Shown one piece after another: positions 36,008 to 44,163 of a stretch of DNA of 64,000 bases (the stretch's first letter is position 1; every line of letters starts with the position of its first letter). The notes under the pieces are model-generated. The model had not been told where the DNA came from. It made no database searches and saw only the letters and a program-made list of their open reading frames with translations. Made by a program: the position numbers and the translations under genes. This DNA is from Desulfobacteraceae bacterium RAAP-1 (GTDB lineage Bacteria > Desulfobacterota > Desulfobacteria > Desulfobacterales > Desulfatirhabdiaceae). The stretch is from assembly GCA_001443525.1 (NCBI GenBank), contig LKPX01000002.1, forward strand, positions 28,059 through 92,058, given 5' to 3'.

Positions 36008-37129
36008 TTACCGGATCAACGCTTCAAACTGCCGGGTCATATGCTGAACGCTGAGTTTTTCAGATACCAGATGCCGCGCTGCACGACGCATATGCTGCCG
36101 TAACGGGTGATGCTGCAGCAGGAAAATAATGCTTTGAGACAAAGCTTCCGAATCACCGGCCGGTGTCAGCAAACCGGTCTCACCAGGAATGACGATTTCT
36201 TTCATAAAACCTACATCCGTGCAGACAATCGGAATGCCTGCGGACATGGCTTCGATGGCGGCAACCGACAACGTTTCCTGCTGAGGATAGGAAGACAGGC
36301 AGTTGATATCCACCGCCGCGAATATATCTCCCAGTCGGCGCTGAAAGCCCAGAAAATGCACCTGATGTTCAAGATGCAGCTCTTGGGCAAGCGCTTTCAG
36401 AAACGGCATTCGAGGGCCGTCTCCGATGACCAGAAAATGCGTCTCGGAAATCGTATCGGCTACTTTTCGAGCGGCCTGCAGGAAAACATGATGAGCTTTA
36501 TCCGGCCGAAGCGCCGCGACAATGCTGACCACAGGGCTTTCGGGCGGTATTCCCAGGTGGACGCGGGCTTCCTGAGACGTAAGGCGGGACTGAAACCGTT
36601 CCGGATCCACCCCGTTATAAATGACCTGAATTTTAGCGCGGGGAATCTTTTCTTCCACAGCAATGTAGTCACCGTGTCCTTCGGCGGCCGCAACCACAGT
36701 GTCGATGCCCAGGTGAAGTATCCGCCTGCCGAACATGGTCAGCGGATGCAAGGAATATCGCTTGTAGGTTTCATTTTCCCAGTTGACGCATCGTCTGACG
36801 CCCGCCAGTTTTGCGGCCAGAACACCGAAGAACAGCGTGTTGAGATGATTGATTAAAAGTACGGTGTCTGTCTGAAAATCGGTCAAAACCTGCGCCAGTC
36901 TGAAGACGCCGGCCAGGTCGAATTTATAGCGAATGACGCCGGTTGTGACCGGAAAGCCCAGGTGCAGCATTTCTTTTCCGAGAATCCCCGGTTCTCTGAG
37001 AAACACCAGATGCAGATCGAATTTTTCCCGGTCAATATGACGCAGCAGCTCAAGCAGCAACTGCTCGGCGCCGCCGATGGTCAGATGGGAAATGACAACG
37101 GCGACCCGGGTTCTGGAGGCGGCGATCAT
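36008..37129 (-). CDS. GT4 family glycosyltransferase
   Basis: A 373-residue GT-B enzyme with a clear family 4 layout. The N terminus reads VAVVISHLTIGGAEQLLLELLR (GGAE loop); the middle has VIYNGVDPERFQ; the C-terminal domain has IVAALRPDKAHHVFLQAA, FLVIGDGP and the donor Glu motif in SSYPQQETLSVAAIEAMSAGIPIVCTDVG. Sugar and acceptor unknown. It follows the next glycosyltransferase by 3 bases, and a 93-base gap separates it from the ompA-like gene. Confidence 0.93.
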   Translation of the reverse strand: MIAASRTRVAVVISHLTIGGAEQLLLELLRHIDREKFDLHLVFLREPGILGKEMLHLGFPVTTGVIRYKFDLAGVFRLAQVLTDFQTDTVLLINHLNTLFFGVLAAKLAGVRRCVNWENETYKRYSLHPLTMFGRRILHLGIDTVVAAAEGHGDYIAVEEKIPRAKIQVIYNGVDPERFQSRLTSQEARVHLGIPPESPVVSIVAALRPDKAHHVFLQAARKVADTISETHFLVIGDGPRMPFLKALAQELHLEHQVHFLGFQRRLGDIFAAVDINCLSSYPQQETLSVAAIEAMSAGIPIVCTDVGFMKEIVIPGETGLLTPAGDSEALSQSIIFLLQHHPLRQHMRRAARHLVSEKLSVQHMTRQFEALIR

Positions 37130-37132
37130 ATA

Positions 37133-38509
37133 TTATCTCCGTTTGTAATCCGTGATGACGGCTTCAAAAAGATGCACGAGTTTATCCATTTGGTCATTGA
37201 TGAGAAGATTTTCTCTGACAAAGGCTTTTCCGGCGGCGCCCATATCCATCAGCCGCTTTCTGTCCGACAGCATCATCGCCATTTTTTGCGCCAGATCGTC
37301 GCTGTCATTGGGCGTAAAAAGCCAGCCGGTAACGCCGTTTTGCACCTGTTCCGGAATGCCGCCAATACGGGACGCCGCCACAGGCGTTCCGTAAAGGAAG
37401 CTTTCGTAGATACTGAGCGGCGCATTGTCGTACCAGCGGCTGGGAACCACACTGAACAGGGCTTCGGCGATCCATTGCGTCAGCGTCTTTCCGGACATGA
37501 ATCCCGGAAAGTGAATACGCGGCTTCATATGGGGTAAAATACGCTCTTGCAGCCGCTGCACCTCATTGTCATAGCTTCTTCCGATGATATGTAAATCGAT
37601 GCCATCCGGATTCAGCTTCTGGAATGCATCCACCAGGGTATCGACGCCCTTTTCGTAAGATATTCTGCCGAAATAGACAATATAATTTTTTTTGGGCCAG
37701 GTTTTGTCCGGGTCTGTCGTTCTTTCCACCGGATACTGAAGCACCTGAATGCGTCTTTCGCTCCGCTTTTCTCCGGCCCGGCGTCCTTCGCCTTCGCGGC
37801 CCTTTCTTCTGTCGCCTTCCTGCCGTCTTTCCACCGGATAGGGCAGCAGGTGAAGCTTCTTTTCAGAAAATCCCCCCTGGGTGAGCATGGTTTTCATGAA
37901 TTCGCAAGGCACCACCACAGCATCCACCAGATCGTAGATACCGATCAAGCGATGAAGATACATGGCCGCAACCCGAACCGCAGAAGCAGCGGTATGGTTT
38001 TTGACGCACCGGTAGCGAAGACCTTGATAATATTGTCCATGGACGCAAAGAGTGCAGGGATTTCCCTGACGCAGCAGCGAATATCCGGGGCAGATCAGGT
38101 TGTAATCGCCGATCTGCATCACGATCGGAATGTGGCGTCGTTTAAGCGTATGAAAGATACTGGGTGACATGTAGTTATAAATGTTCAGTACATAGGCGAT
38201 ATCCGCGCCCTGAACGGCACGCAGCAGCCTGTCCAGCTTGATTCTGGCCTCGATGGAATAAGTGCTTCTGTCGAGAAACCGCAGGATGTTGGCCGGAGTA
38301 AACCGGATGCTTCCCAAATGCGCCTGCGCCGGATCGCCTGGCGGGTCCAGGAAATAATCCTGATACTCCGACGGCCATGAATGGGCGTAGCGGACACTGA
38401 ACGGAATGGCCGTATGCCCTCGGGCCGCCAGATATTTCATGGTATTGTAGAGATACGTTTCGGTGCCACCGTTTAGAAAAAAATATTTATTGCAGAACAG
38501 AATTTTCAT
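37133..38509 (-). CDS. GT4 family glycosyltransferase with an in-frame insertion
   Basis: A 458-residue GT-B protein. The N-terminal domain has FFLNGGTETYLYNTMKYL; a Cys-rich loop follows (LICPGYSLLRQGNPCTLCVH); the C-terminal domain has IVYFGRISYEKGVDTLVDAF, IIGRS and SRWYDNAPLSIYESFLYGTPVAAS. Between the two domains, residues 224-258 form a 35-residue Arg/Glu/Gly-rich insertion starting with YPVER, and YPVER appears again directly after it. It lies in the interdomain linker, so the enzyme may still work. Stop and start overlap the secreted propeller gene by 1 base. Confidence 0.92.
   Translation of the reverse strand: MKILFCNKYFFLNGGTETYLYNTMKYLAARGHTAIPFSVRYAHSWPSEYQDYFLDPPGDPAQAHLGSIRFTPANILRFLDRSTYSIEARIKLDRLLRAVQGADIAYVLNIYNYMSPSIFHTLKRRHIPIVMQIGDYNLICPGYSLLRQGNPCTLCVHGQYYQGLRYRCVKNHTAASAVRVAAMYLHRLIGIYDLVDAVVVPCEFMKTMLTQGGFSEKKLHLLPYPVERRQEGDRRKGREGEGRRAGEKRSERRIQVLQYPVERTTDPDKTWPKKNYIVYFGRISYEKGVDTLVDAFQKLNPDGIDLHIIGRSYDNEVQRLQERILPHMKPRIHFPGFMSGKTLTQWIAEALFSVVPSRWYDNAPLSIYESFLYGTPVAASRIGGIPEQVQNGVTGWLFTPNDSDDLAQKMAMMLSDRKRLMDMGAAGKAFVRENLLINDQMDKLVHLFEAVITDYKRR
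37721..37840 (-). repeat. 15-bp direct repeats bounding a 105-bp in-frame insertion
   Basis: TCTTTCCACCGGATA (plus-strand reading) occurs perfectly at 37721-37735 and 37826-37840, 105 bases apart (35 codons). The segment between encodes a purine-rich, highly charged stretch unlike the rest of the glycosyltransferase. Confidence 0.85.
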
Positions 38510-40563
38510 CAGGGTTCTTTCAGTTCTATCCGGAAAAGTCCTGTGCCGTTGAAACCGACATATCCGGATATCGGCTGTCCGGCATTCAGGGCAATGGCGT
38601 TGATATTGACGGCGGGAATATCCATCGGAACCTTCTGAAATGAGGCGGCCCCGTCGGTGCTGACAAAAAGCCCCTCCGCAGCCCGGACATCATACCGGAT
38701 GGCGCCGGCCATCACAACTTCCGGCCGTCCGGGAGCAAAAGCGACGCAATTGACCGCCATTTGTGAAGATGACGGCGCCGGAAGACGGACCTCTTTCCAG
38801 GTAGCGCCTCCGTCCTGGGTCGTCAGCACGGTGTTGCCGGCGCACCCTGCCGCCATCCGGGACGGATTGGCGGGATCGGCGGCAAGCCCGAACACAAAAA
38901 GGTTGCCATGGGTCATCTGTCGCCACGTACCCGCGCTGTCGATGGATTTATAGATGCCCCCGGATTGGGTAGCGGCAAAAAGCGTGCTGGGATGCCGGGG
39001 ATCGATCCACAGCGCACCTGCTCCCCGGATATACGGCGCGGTCAACCCATTGTTGGCGGGAAACCAGTCCTTTCCGTCATTGACTGTTTTATACACGCCG
39101 TATCCATTGGTGCCCACGTACAGAATGTCGCTGAAAAACGGATCCATCACGATGCTGCCGGCCATTCCGTTCACATAGCCAAGGTGGGGCAATGCCTCGG
39201 CAGGTCTGGGAAATCCGATATCACGCCATGTATTTCCGGCGTCACGGGATTCATAGACATATATCCGGCCCTTGTTATCCCAGGGGTTCATCAGCAAAAC
39301 CACACGGGCTGGATCATTTTCAGAGATTGCGACAGCCTGTGCATGGCCGTCAACAACGCCGTTCATGGAGCGGCGCCAGTGCTGTCCGGCATCTTCGGAG
39401 ACCATCAGGCCATTGTCCGCCGTACACAGATAAAGTACGGCAGGATGCTTCGGGTCAATCCGGACATCGTTGACGACCGTATTCTGAAGCCCTGCAAATT
39501 TTTGCATCCAGTGATCTCCGGCATCCGATGACTGCCAGAGATTCCACCAGTCCGTCATAAACATGGCCTTTTCGTTTCCCGGCATAAAGACCATGTTTTC
39601 GACGCCTGTCAGGGTTTGCGTCCAGTTGGCGGGCGCCTGAGGATCCACTTGAAATGACGTTATGGATGCCCAGGTTTTGCCGCCGTCCTGCGATTTGTAC
39701 AGCCTGTGCGGCCAGTTTTCAGGATGCGACCCTATCAGCACCACATTGGGATTACCCGGCGATACGGCAAGGGACTTGTAGTCTTTGGAAGGTGGCCGTA
39801 CTGTCACGGGACGATTGTTCCAAGCGCGTGATTGCGGATTCCAGCAAAACAGCCCGGCGGTTTTTTCGAGTCCGTAGAGGACATTGCCGGAAGCGGCAAT
39901 GTCTTGAATATCGAGCTGCCCCTGGGGCAGTCCTTCCTGTTGGGGAATCCAGCGCCCCTGTTTCAGAAAATAGACGCCGCGGGAAGTCCCCGCATATAAA
40001 TATCCGTCATAAACCGCCAGCCCGTTGACCTTGCATCCGTCAAGGCCCTGGATATGCCGGGGCGGCGTTTTCAGATCGCTCAGCGGAATCTGATAGACCC
40101 CGTGGGTATCGGCAGCAATCCACAAAGACATCCGGGTAAAAAGCAGCACCTGGCTGCCGAAAAAGCGAGATGGATAGCAAATATCGCCGGAAAGCCGCTG
40201 CCAGTGATCGCCGACGTTCTGGTAGAGGCCGTCATCCGTGAGCGCCACCACCTGATGCGGTTCGGAAGGATTGACGGTAATGCCGGCCACCGCAAAACCG
40301 TTCAGACTCTTTCCGAACAAACTGAAATGGCCGCCGCCGTCCTGGCTTCTGAAAATACCCGCAACATCGGAACCCACATAGACATTTTGTGGCTTGAACG
40401 GATCGACCGTGACCGTCGTGAATCTGCCGCCGCCCCCGTAGCCTGCCGGCGACCACACTACCCGAAAAGGCATCGCGCCGGCAGCCGCGGTCCAAATCAT
40501 CAGTGACGCTGCAATGGCGAAAGATGCCGCGCAACGCAGAAGCGAGTCTTTTCGCTTTGCCAT
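38509..40563 (-). CDS. Secreted Asp-box (BNR/sortilin-like) beta-propeller protein
   Basis: A 684-residue exported protein: signal peptide about residues 1-30 (FAIAASLMIWTAAAGA), then eight or nine Asp-box motifs of the type S-x-D-x-G-x-x-W. Examples are SQDGGKTW, SSDAGDHW, SEDAGQHW, SRDAGNTW and TQDGGATW. These mark blades of one or two seven-bladed propellers as in GH74 xyloglucanases, sialidases and sortilin. Catalytic Asp residues of GH74 cannot be assigned, so it may bind or cleave polysaccharide. It lies inside a glycosyltransferase cluster. Confidence 0.88.
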   Translation of the reverse strand: MAKRKDSLLRCAASFAIAASLMIWTAAAGAMPFRVVWSPAGYGGGGRFTTVTVDPFKPQNVYVGSDVAGIFRSQDGGGHFSLFGKSLNGFAVAGITVNPSEPHQVVALTDDGLYQNVGDHWQRLSGDICYPSRFFGSQVLLFTRMSLWIAADTHGVYQIPLSDLKTPPRHIQGLDGCKVNGLAVYDGYLYAGTSRGVYFLKQGRWIPQQEGLPQGQLDIQDIAASGNVLYGLEKTAGLFCWNPQSRAWNNRPVTVRPPSKDYKSLAVSPGNPNVVLIGSHPENWPHRLYKSQDGGKTWASITSFQVDPQAPANWTQTLTGVENMVFMPGNEKAMFMTDWWNLWQSSDAGDHWMQKFAGLQNTVVNDVRIDPKHPAVLYLCTADNGLMVSEDAGQHWRRSMNGVVDGHAQAVAISENDPARVVLLMNPWDNKGRIYVYESRDAGNTWRDIGFPRPAEALPHLGYVNGMAGSIVMDPFFSDILYVGTNGYGVYKTVNDGKDWFPANNGLTAPYIRGAGALWIDPRHPSTLFAATQSGGIYKSIDSAGTWRQMTHGNLFVFGLAADPANPSRMAAGCAGNTVLTTQDGGATWKEVRLPAPSSSQMAVNCVAFAPGRPEVVMAGAIRYDVRAAEGLFVSTDGAASFQKVPMDIPAVNINAIALNAGQPISGYVGFNGTGLFRIELKEP

Positions 40564-41186
40564 TATTTTTTGAGCTCCTGTTTTGGGTGCAGATTGTAAG
40601 ATCGCCTGCCGTACAGGGTGGCGCTGTATTGGACAAAGGCATGTTCGACCGGATCGTAGCCTTTCATCCAGACAGTCCCGGAAATAAAATTGGAGTAAAT
40701 GTTCAGCTTCAGGCTTCCGGCTCTGGCGTTGATCAGCGTGGGCAGCGCCGTTTTCTCGGCGAATTTTTTTCCCTCGTTTCCATACAGTTCCAATGAGCCG
40801 GTGTGTTTTAAGAGTTCCGGACTCATAAAGATAAAAAACATGGGTACTTGTTTAATATACGTCTGTTTGATATCGCAGGTGATTTCACTGGCGATAGCCG
40901 TCATTTCGGAGTTGTCGGCATTCCAGAAAAAGCTGTTTCTGGAATTTTTTTTGGGAAATCCCTGAATAATGATCTGATATGGATGGGTGCTGTAAGGCGT
41001 CGGTGGCATCAATGTCAGCAGCGCCTGTGCGCCGGAAAACGTTTCGTTCATGACGGTTCCGGAAATCTGAAGCAGATATTGTTTGGGAAAATCCGTAGTG
41101 TCCAGCAGGGTGTCATCCGCGAACGCCGTGATGGATATCAGGATAGCCGCCATGACAGTAATGATGAAACAGGAGCGATATTTCAT
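40563..41186 (-). CDS. Secreted protein of unknown function (207 aa)
   Basis: Signal peptide about residues 1-23 (FIITVMAAILISITAFA) followed by a beta-rich domain with no motif I recognise (QYLLQISGTVMNETFSGAQALLTL). Start and stop are packed: it overlaps galE by 4 bases and touches the propeller gene as TAATG, so it is a real member of the cluster. Function unknown. Confidence 0.78.
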   Translation of the reverse strand: MKYRSCFIITVMAAILISITAFADDTLLDTTDFPKQYLLQISGTVMNETFSGAQALLTLMPPTPYSTHPYQIIIQGFPKKNSRNSFFWNADNSEMTAIASEITCDIKQTYIKQVPMFFIFMSPELLKHTGSLELYGNEGKKFAEKTALPTLINARAGSLKLNIYSNFISGTVWMKGYDPVEHAFVQYSATLYGRRSYNLHPKQELKK

Positions 41187-42184
41187 AGCGGTCTGCCGGA
41201 TATATCTGCCTGGCGGGATCGGTGCCAGTTCCAGGCCGTTGAAACGGTCGTGCGGATATCGGTAAAGTCGGGTTTCCAGCCCAGAATGGCATATGCCTGG
41301 TCCGGTTTGGCCACCAGGATCGGCGGATCCCCGGGACGTCTGTCCGCAATACGATAATTGACGGGCATTCCGGCAATTTCCTGAGCCGCCTGAATGACTT
41401 CCATGACCGAATATCCATGTCCGGTTCCCAGATTGACGCAGAGATTCCGGCGGAAGTCGGTCAGAAATTTCAACGCCAGAACATGCGCGCTTGCCAGGTC
41501 GCTGACATGGATATAATCCCGAATCGCGGTCCCGTCCGGCGTTTGGTAATCGGTTCCATAAACGTCGGCATGAGAGCGCTGACCGAGAACCGTCTGGAGT
41601 ATGATGGGGATCAGATGGGTTTCGGGGTTGTGATCTTCGCCAATCTGTCCGTCCGGATCCGCGCCTGCGGCGTTGAAATACCTCAGGATAGCGTGTTGAA
41701 TACCGTATGCGTTTCCGTAATCCTGAATGATCTGCTCCATCATGAGCTTGCTGCGGCCATAAGGATTGATAGGCGACTGCGGATGATTTTCAGCAATAGG
41801 CACTTCCTGCGGAATACCGTAGGTGGCGCAGGTGCTGGAAAAGATGATACGGCGACAGCCATGACGCCGCATGGCGTTTAAAAGTGAAATGGAGCCGGCT
41901 ACGTTGTTCTGGTAATATTTGGCCGGGTGTTCCACCGATTCGCCCACATAGGCGAACGCCGCAAAATGAATGACAGCAGCAGGATGGTATTCGGAAAAAA
42001 CTCGATCCAGCGCCGACGCATCGGTGATATCGCCGGTGATGAGCGGCCCCCATTGTACCGCCCAGGGATGGCCATACACCAGATTGTCCAGGGTGACGGG
42101 GACATATCCCCGCGCTGCCAGCGCTTTGCAGGTATGGCTGCCGATATAGCCGGCGCCCCCTGTTACCAGAATAAAATCTGTCAT
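41183..42184 (-). CDS. galE: UDP-glucose 4-epimerase
   Basis: NAD-dependent short-chain dehydrogenase family enzyme that interconverts UDP-glucose and UDP-galactose (or the N-acetyl forms). The 333-residue protein has the Rossmann motif VTGGAGYIGS at the N terminus, the catalytic Ser in FSSTCATYG (about 117) and Y142-GRS-K146. It also has the GalE-typical RYFNAAGADPDG and GTDYQTPDGTAIRDYIHV. The ATG at 42184 has GAGG upstream. It heads the polysaccharide-like operon and probably supplies its sugar nucleotide. Confidence 0.95.
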   Translation of the reverse strand: MTDFILVTGGAGYIGSHTCKALAARGYVPVTLDNLVYGHPWAVQWGPLITGDITDASALDRVFSEYHPAAVIHFAAFAYVGESVEHPAKYYQNNVAGSISLLNAMRRHGCRRIIFSSTCATYGIPQEVPIAENHPQSPINPYGRSKLMMEQIIQDYGNAYGIQHAILRYFNAAGADPDGQIGEDHNPETHLIPIILQTVLGQRSHADVYGTDYQTPDGTAIRDYIHVSDLASAHVLALKFLTDFRRNLCVNLGTGHGYSVMEVIQAAQEIAGMPVNYRIADRRPGDPPILVAKPDQAYAILGWKPDFTDIRTTVSTAWNWHRSRQADISGRPL

Positions 42185-42287
42185 TGCAATGCCTCTTTTC
42201 AGAAAAATACGGGAGAAACGGTTCCACGCCGTACTGAATTCTATAAGCGGATTGCATCCCAATATTCAAGAATTTTCTTGATACAAC

Positions 42288-42323
42288 AAGAAAAAACGCC
42301 GCCCGAGATGGGATACGGCGTTT
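42288..42323 (-). terminator. Terminator after the Spy-like gene
   Basis: On the minus strand AAACGCCG...CGGCGTTT (42294-42323) with an inner CCC/GGG pairing, followed by TTTTTTC. A second G/C-rich hairpin (42387-42415, arms of 11 bp) lies between it and the Spy-like stop but has no T-run. Confidence 0.85.
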
Positions 42324-42449
42324 ATAAGGAGGCGGTAAATCATCGGAGAAATGAAAGAGAAGAGCGATTGCAAAGAGATAATGACAGCCCACCCGCCACA
42401 AAAAGGTGGATGGGCCATTTACGGATATATCATCACGATACACATTTTT

Positions 42450-43034
42450 TCAGGAATGAGGTGCTGCCTTACTCACTTTGCCTTTGATCGGCGGCGCAGG
42501 CGCATTGTCAGGACCCATTCCCGGATGACCTGGCATCATGGGGCATCCCATCGGCCCCATCGCCATGATGCCGACAAATCTCTTTCTCTGTTCTGGTGTC
42601 AGCTTCGATTTGATATCTTCGACGCTCTGGATGTGCATCATGACAGCTTCGGTTTTCATGGTTTCAATCTGTTTGACCTTGGCCTCCGCAATCTTGATAT
42701 CCACCGGATCCTGGCTCAGAATATCGCCGAGTTCCACATGCGCAATCTCGATATCCGCTCTCTTTTGGATCATTTCTTTCTGAAACTTTTTCAGGATGGT
42801 TCTGACATCTCCGATCTGTTTGTCGTCGAGGCCTAACTGATCAATGGCGTACATGACGTGTCTGGTGTTCCACATGGCCATAGGGCCGTCATGCTTCATT
42901 GCCATTCCCATTTCCATCTTGCCGCCCATCTTCATGCCGCCGCCAGGCCCTCTGCCCATTTGCGCGGATGCCGATGCCGCCAGAATACTGCTCAAAAGTA
43001 CTGCGGTTGCCATAATGACTTTAATGTTTTTCAT
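42450..43034 (-). CDS. Spy/CpxP-like periplasmic Met/His-rich protein
   Basis: A 194-residue exported protein with signal peptide about residues 1-24 (AVLLSSILAASASA). A Met/Gly/His-rich N-terminal segment follows (GRGPGGGMKMGGKMEMGM), then an all-helical core ending with the family-like KLTPEQRKRFVGIM and a second Met/Pro-rich tail. This is the layout of Spy/CpxP/ZraP proteins that buffer metal or protein-folding stress in the periplasm. Metal binding is inferred from composition. It is transcribed alone: palindrome upstream, terminator downstream. Confidence 0.85.
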   Translation of the reverse strand: MKNIKVIMATAVLLSSILAASASAQMGRGPGGGMKMGGKMEMGMAMKHDGPMAMWNTRHVMYAIDQLGLDDKQIGDVRTILKKFQKEMIQKRADIEIAHVELGDILSQDPVDIKIAEAKVKQIETMKTEAVMMHIQSVEDIKSKLTPEQRKRFVGIMAMGPMGCPMMPGHPGMGPDNAPAPPIKGKVSKAAPHS

Positions 43035-43083
43035 GTATCATCTCCTGTTGAATGTGAAAAATACCGACATGACCTTTCGTTGC

Positions 43084-43099
43084 GTTGTCATGTGACAAC
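43084..43099. promoter_or_regulatory. Operator-like palindrome upstream of the Spy-like gene
   Basis: GTTGTCA-TG-TGACAAC, perfect 7-bp arms, centred about 57 bases before the ATG at 43034. A typical size and position for a repressor or activator site; the regulator is unknown. Confidence 0.5.
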
Positions 43100-43242
43100 C
43101 AGCTAAAGCAATCACTGTGCCATATCGATAAAAATGCTTAAAAATTAATGTATTCCGGGAAGATGGAGATATCCGGGATTTATTTTTGAGAATGGGACAA
43201 TTGAATAGTTATTATCCAGAACCCGCAGCACATGGGTATTTA

Positions 43243-44163
43243 TTATGCTGACCTGGCGGCAATGGCCACCCATCCATCCCTGGCATTCACTTCCAGCACG
43301 GAAAGACCGACGGACTTCATTTTATCCGTAATCAGGCGTGTGTTGGCCTCGATAATGCCCGAACATATCAGAACAGCACCGGGCGCCAGCACGGAGGATA
43401 CATCGTTTAACAGCATCAGAACGACTTCTGACAGAATATTGGCGACGACGATCTGGAATTTTCCCGAAACCATGTCTGTAAGGTGACCGCACGCCACCTG
43501 GAAGCAGGTGGGATTCACATGATTGAGCCGAAGGTTCTGACGGGCGATCTCACAGGCGACACTGTCGGTATCCACGCCGCATACACCTGACGCCCCCAGT
43601 TTGGCCGCAGCGATCATCAGGATGCCTGAACCGGTTCCCACATCCAGAAAGCGGTCGCCTGGCCGGAGATATTCCTGAATCATCCGGATGCAAAGTGATG
43701 TTGTGGCATGGGTTCCGGTGCCAAAAGCCATGCCGGGATCGATTTCCAGAACGATTTCACCCGACGTCGGAGTGTATTCCCGCCACGTAGGCTTCACCAC
43801 GAGTTTGTCGGTAACCTTTTCCGGCCAGAAATAGGCTTTCCAGGATTCCGCCCAGTCTTCATCATCCACCTCCATCAATGAAAGCCGGGTGTCGATGCCG
43901 TGATGCTGTTTCATATCCGCAAGAGCTTCTTCGAGATGCCGGACGTTGGCCTCCAGGGTTTCATTAGAGGGCAGATATCCGGTAATCGTGTGATGGCTGG
44001 GTTTTGGCAACGCGTCATCCCCCCATCCCTCGACAGGTTCCATATCCGGATCTTCCACCACAACACCAGAGAGCCCCATATCATAAAACAGGTCGCTGAT
44101 GCGATCGACGGACGTTTCGTCATGCAGGGTCAGCAGTGTGACCGTAGCTGTGGTCCATTTCAT
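43243..44163 (-). CDS. prmA: Ribosomal protein L11 methyltransferase
   Basis: SAM-dependent methyltransferase that trimethylates L11. The 306-residue protein has the PrmA N-terminal domain (about 1-95) with WAESWKAYFWPEKV. The family hallmark LEIDPGMAFGTGTHATTSLC is followed by the SAM-binding FLDVGTGSGILMIAAAKLGA and the catalytic-region VVANILSEVV. Its start overlaps the radical SAM stop as ATGA. It ends the nifX-like to prmA run. Confidence 0.95.
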   Translation of the reverse strand: MKWTTATVTLLTLHDETSVDRISDLFYDMGLSGVVVEDPDMEPVEGWGDDALPKPSHHTITGYLPSNETLEANVRHLEEALADMKQHHGIDTRLSLMEVDDEDWAESWKAYFWPEKVTDKLVVKPTWREYTPTSGEIVLEIDPGMAFGTGTHATTSLCIRMIQEYLRPGDRFLDVGTGSGILMIAAAKLGASGVCGVDTDSVACEIARQNLRLNHVNPTCFQVACGHLTDMVSGKFQIVVANILSEVVLMLLNDVSSVLAPGAVLICSGIIEANTRLITDKMKSVGLSVLEVNARDGWVAIAARSA

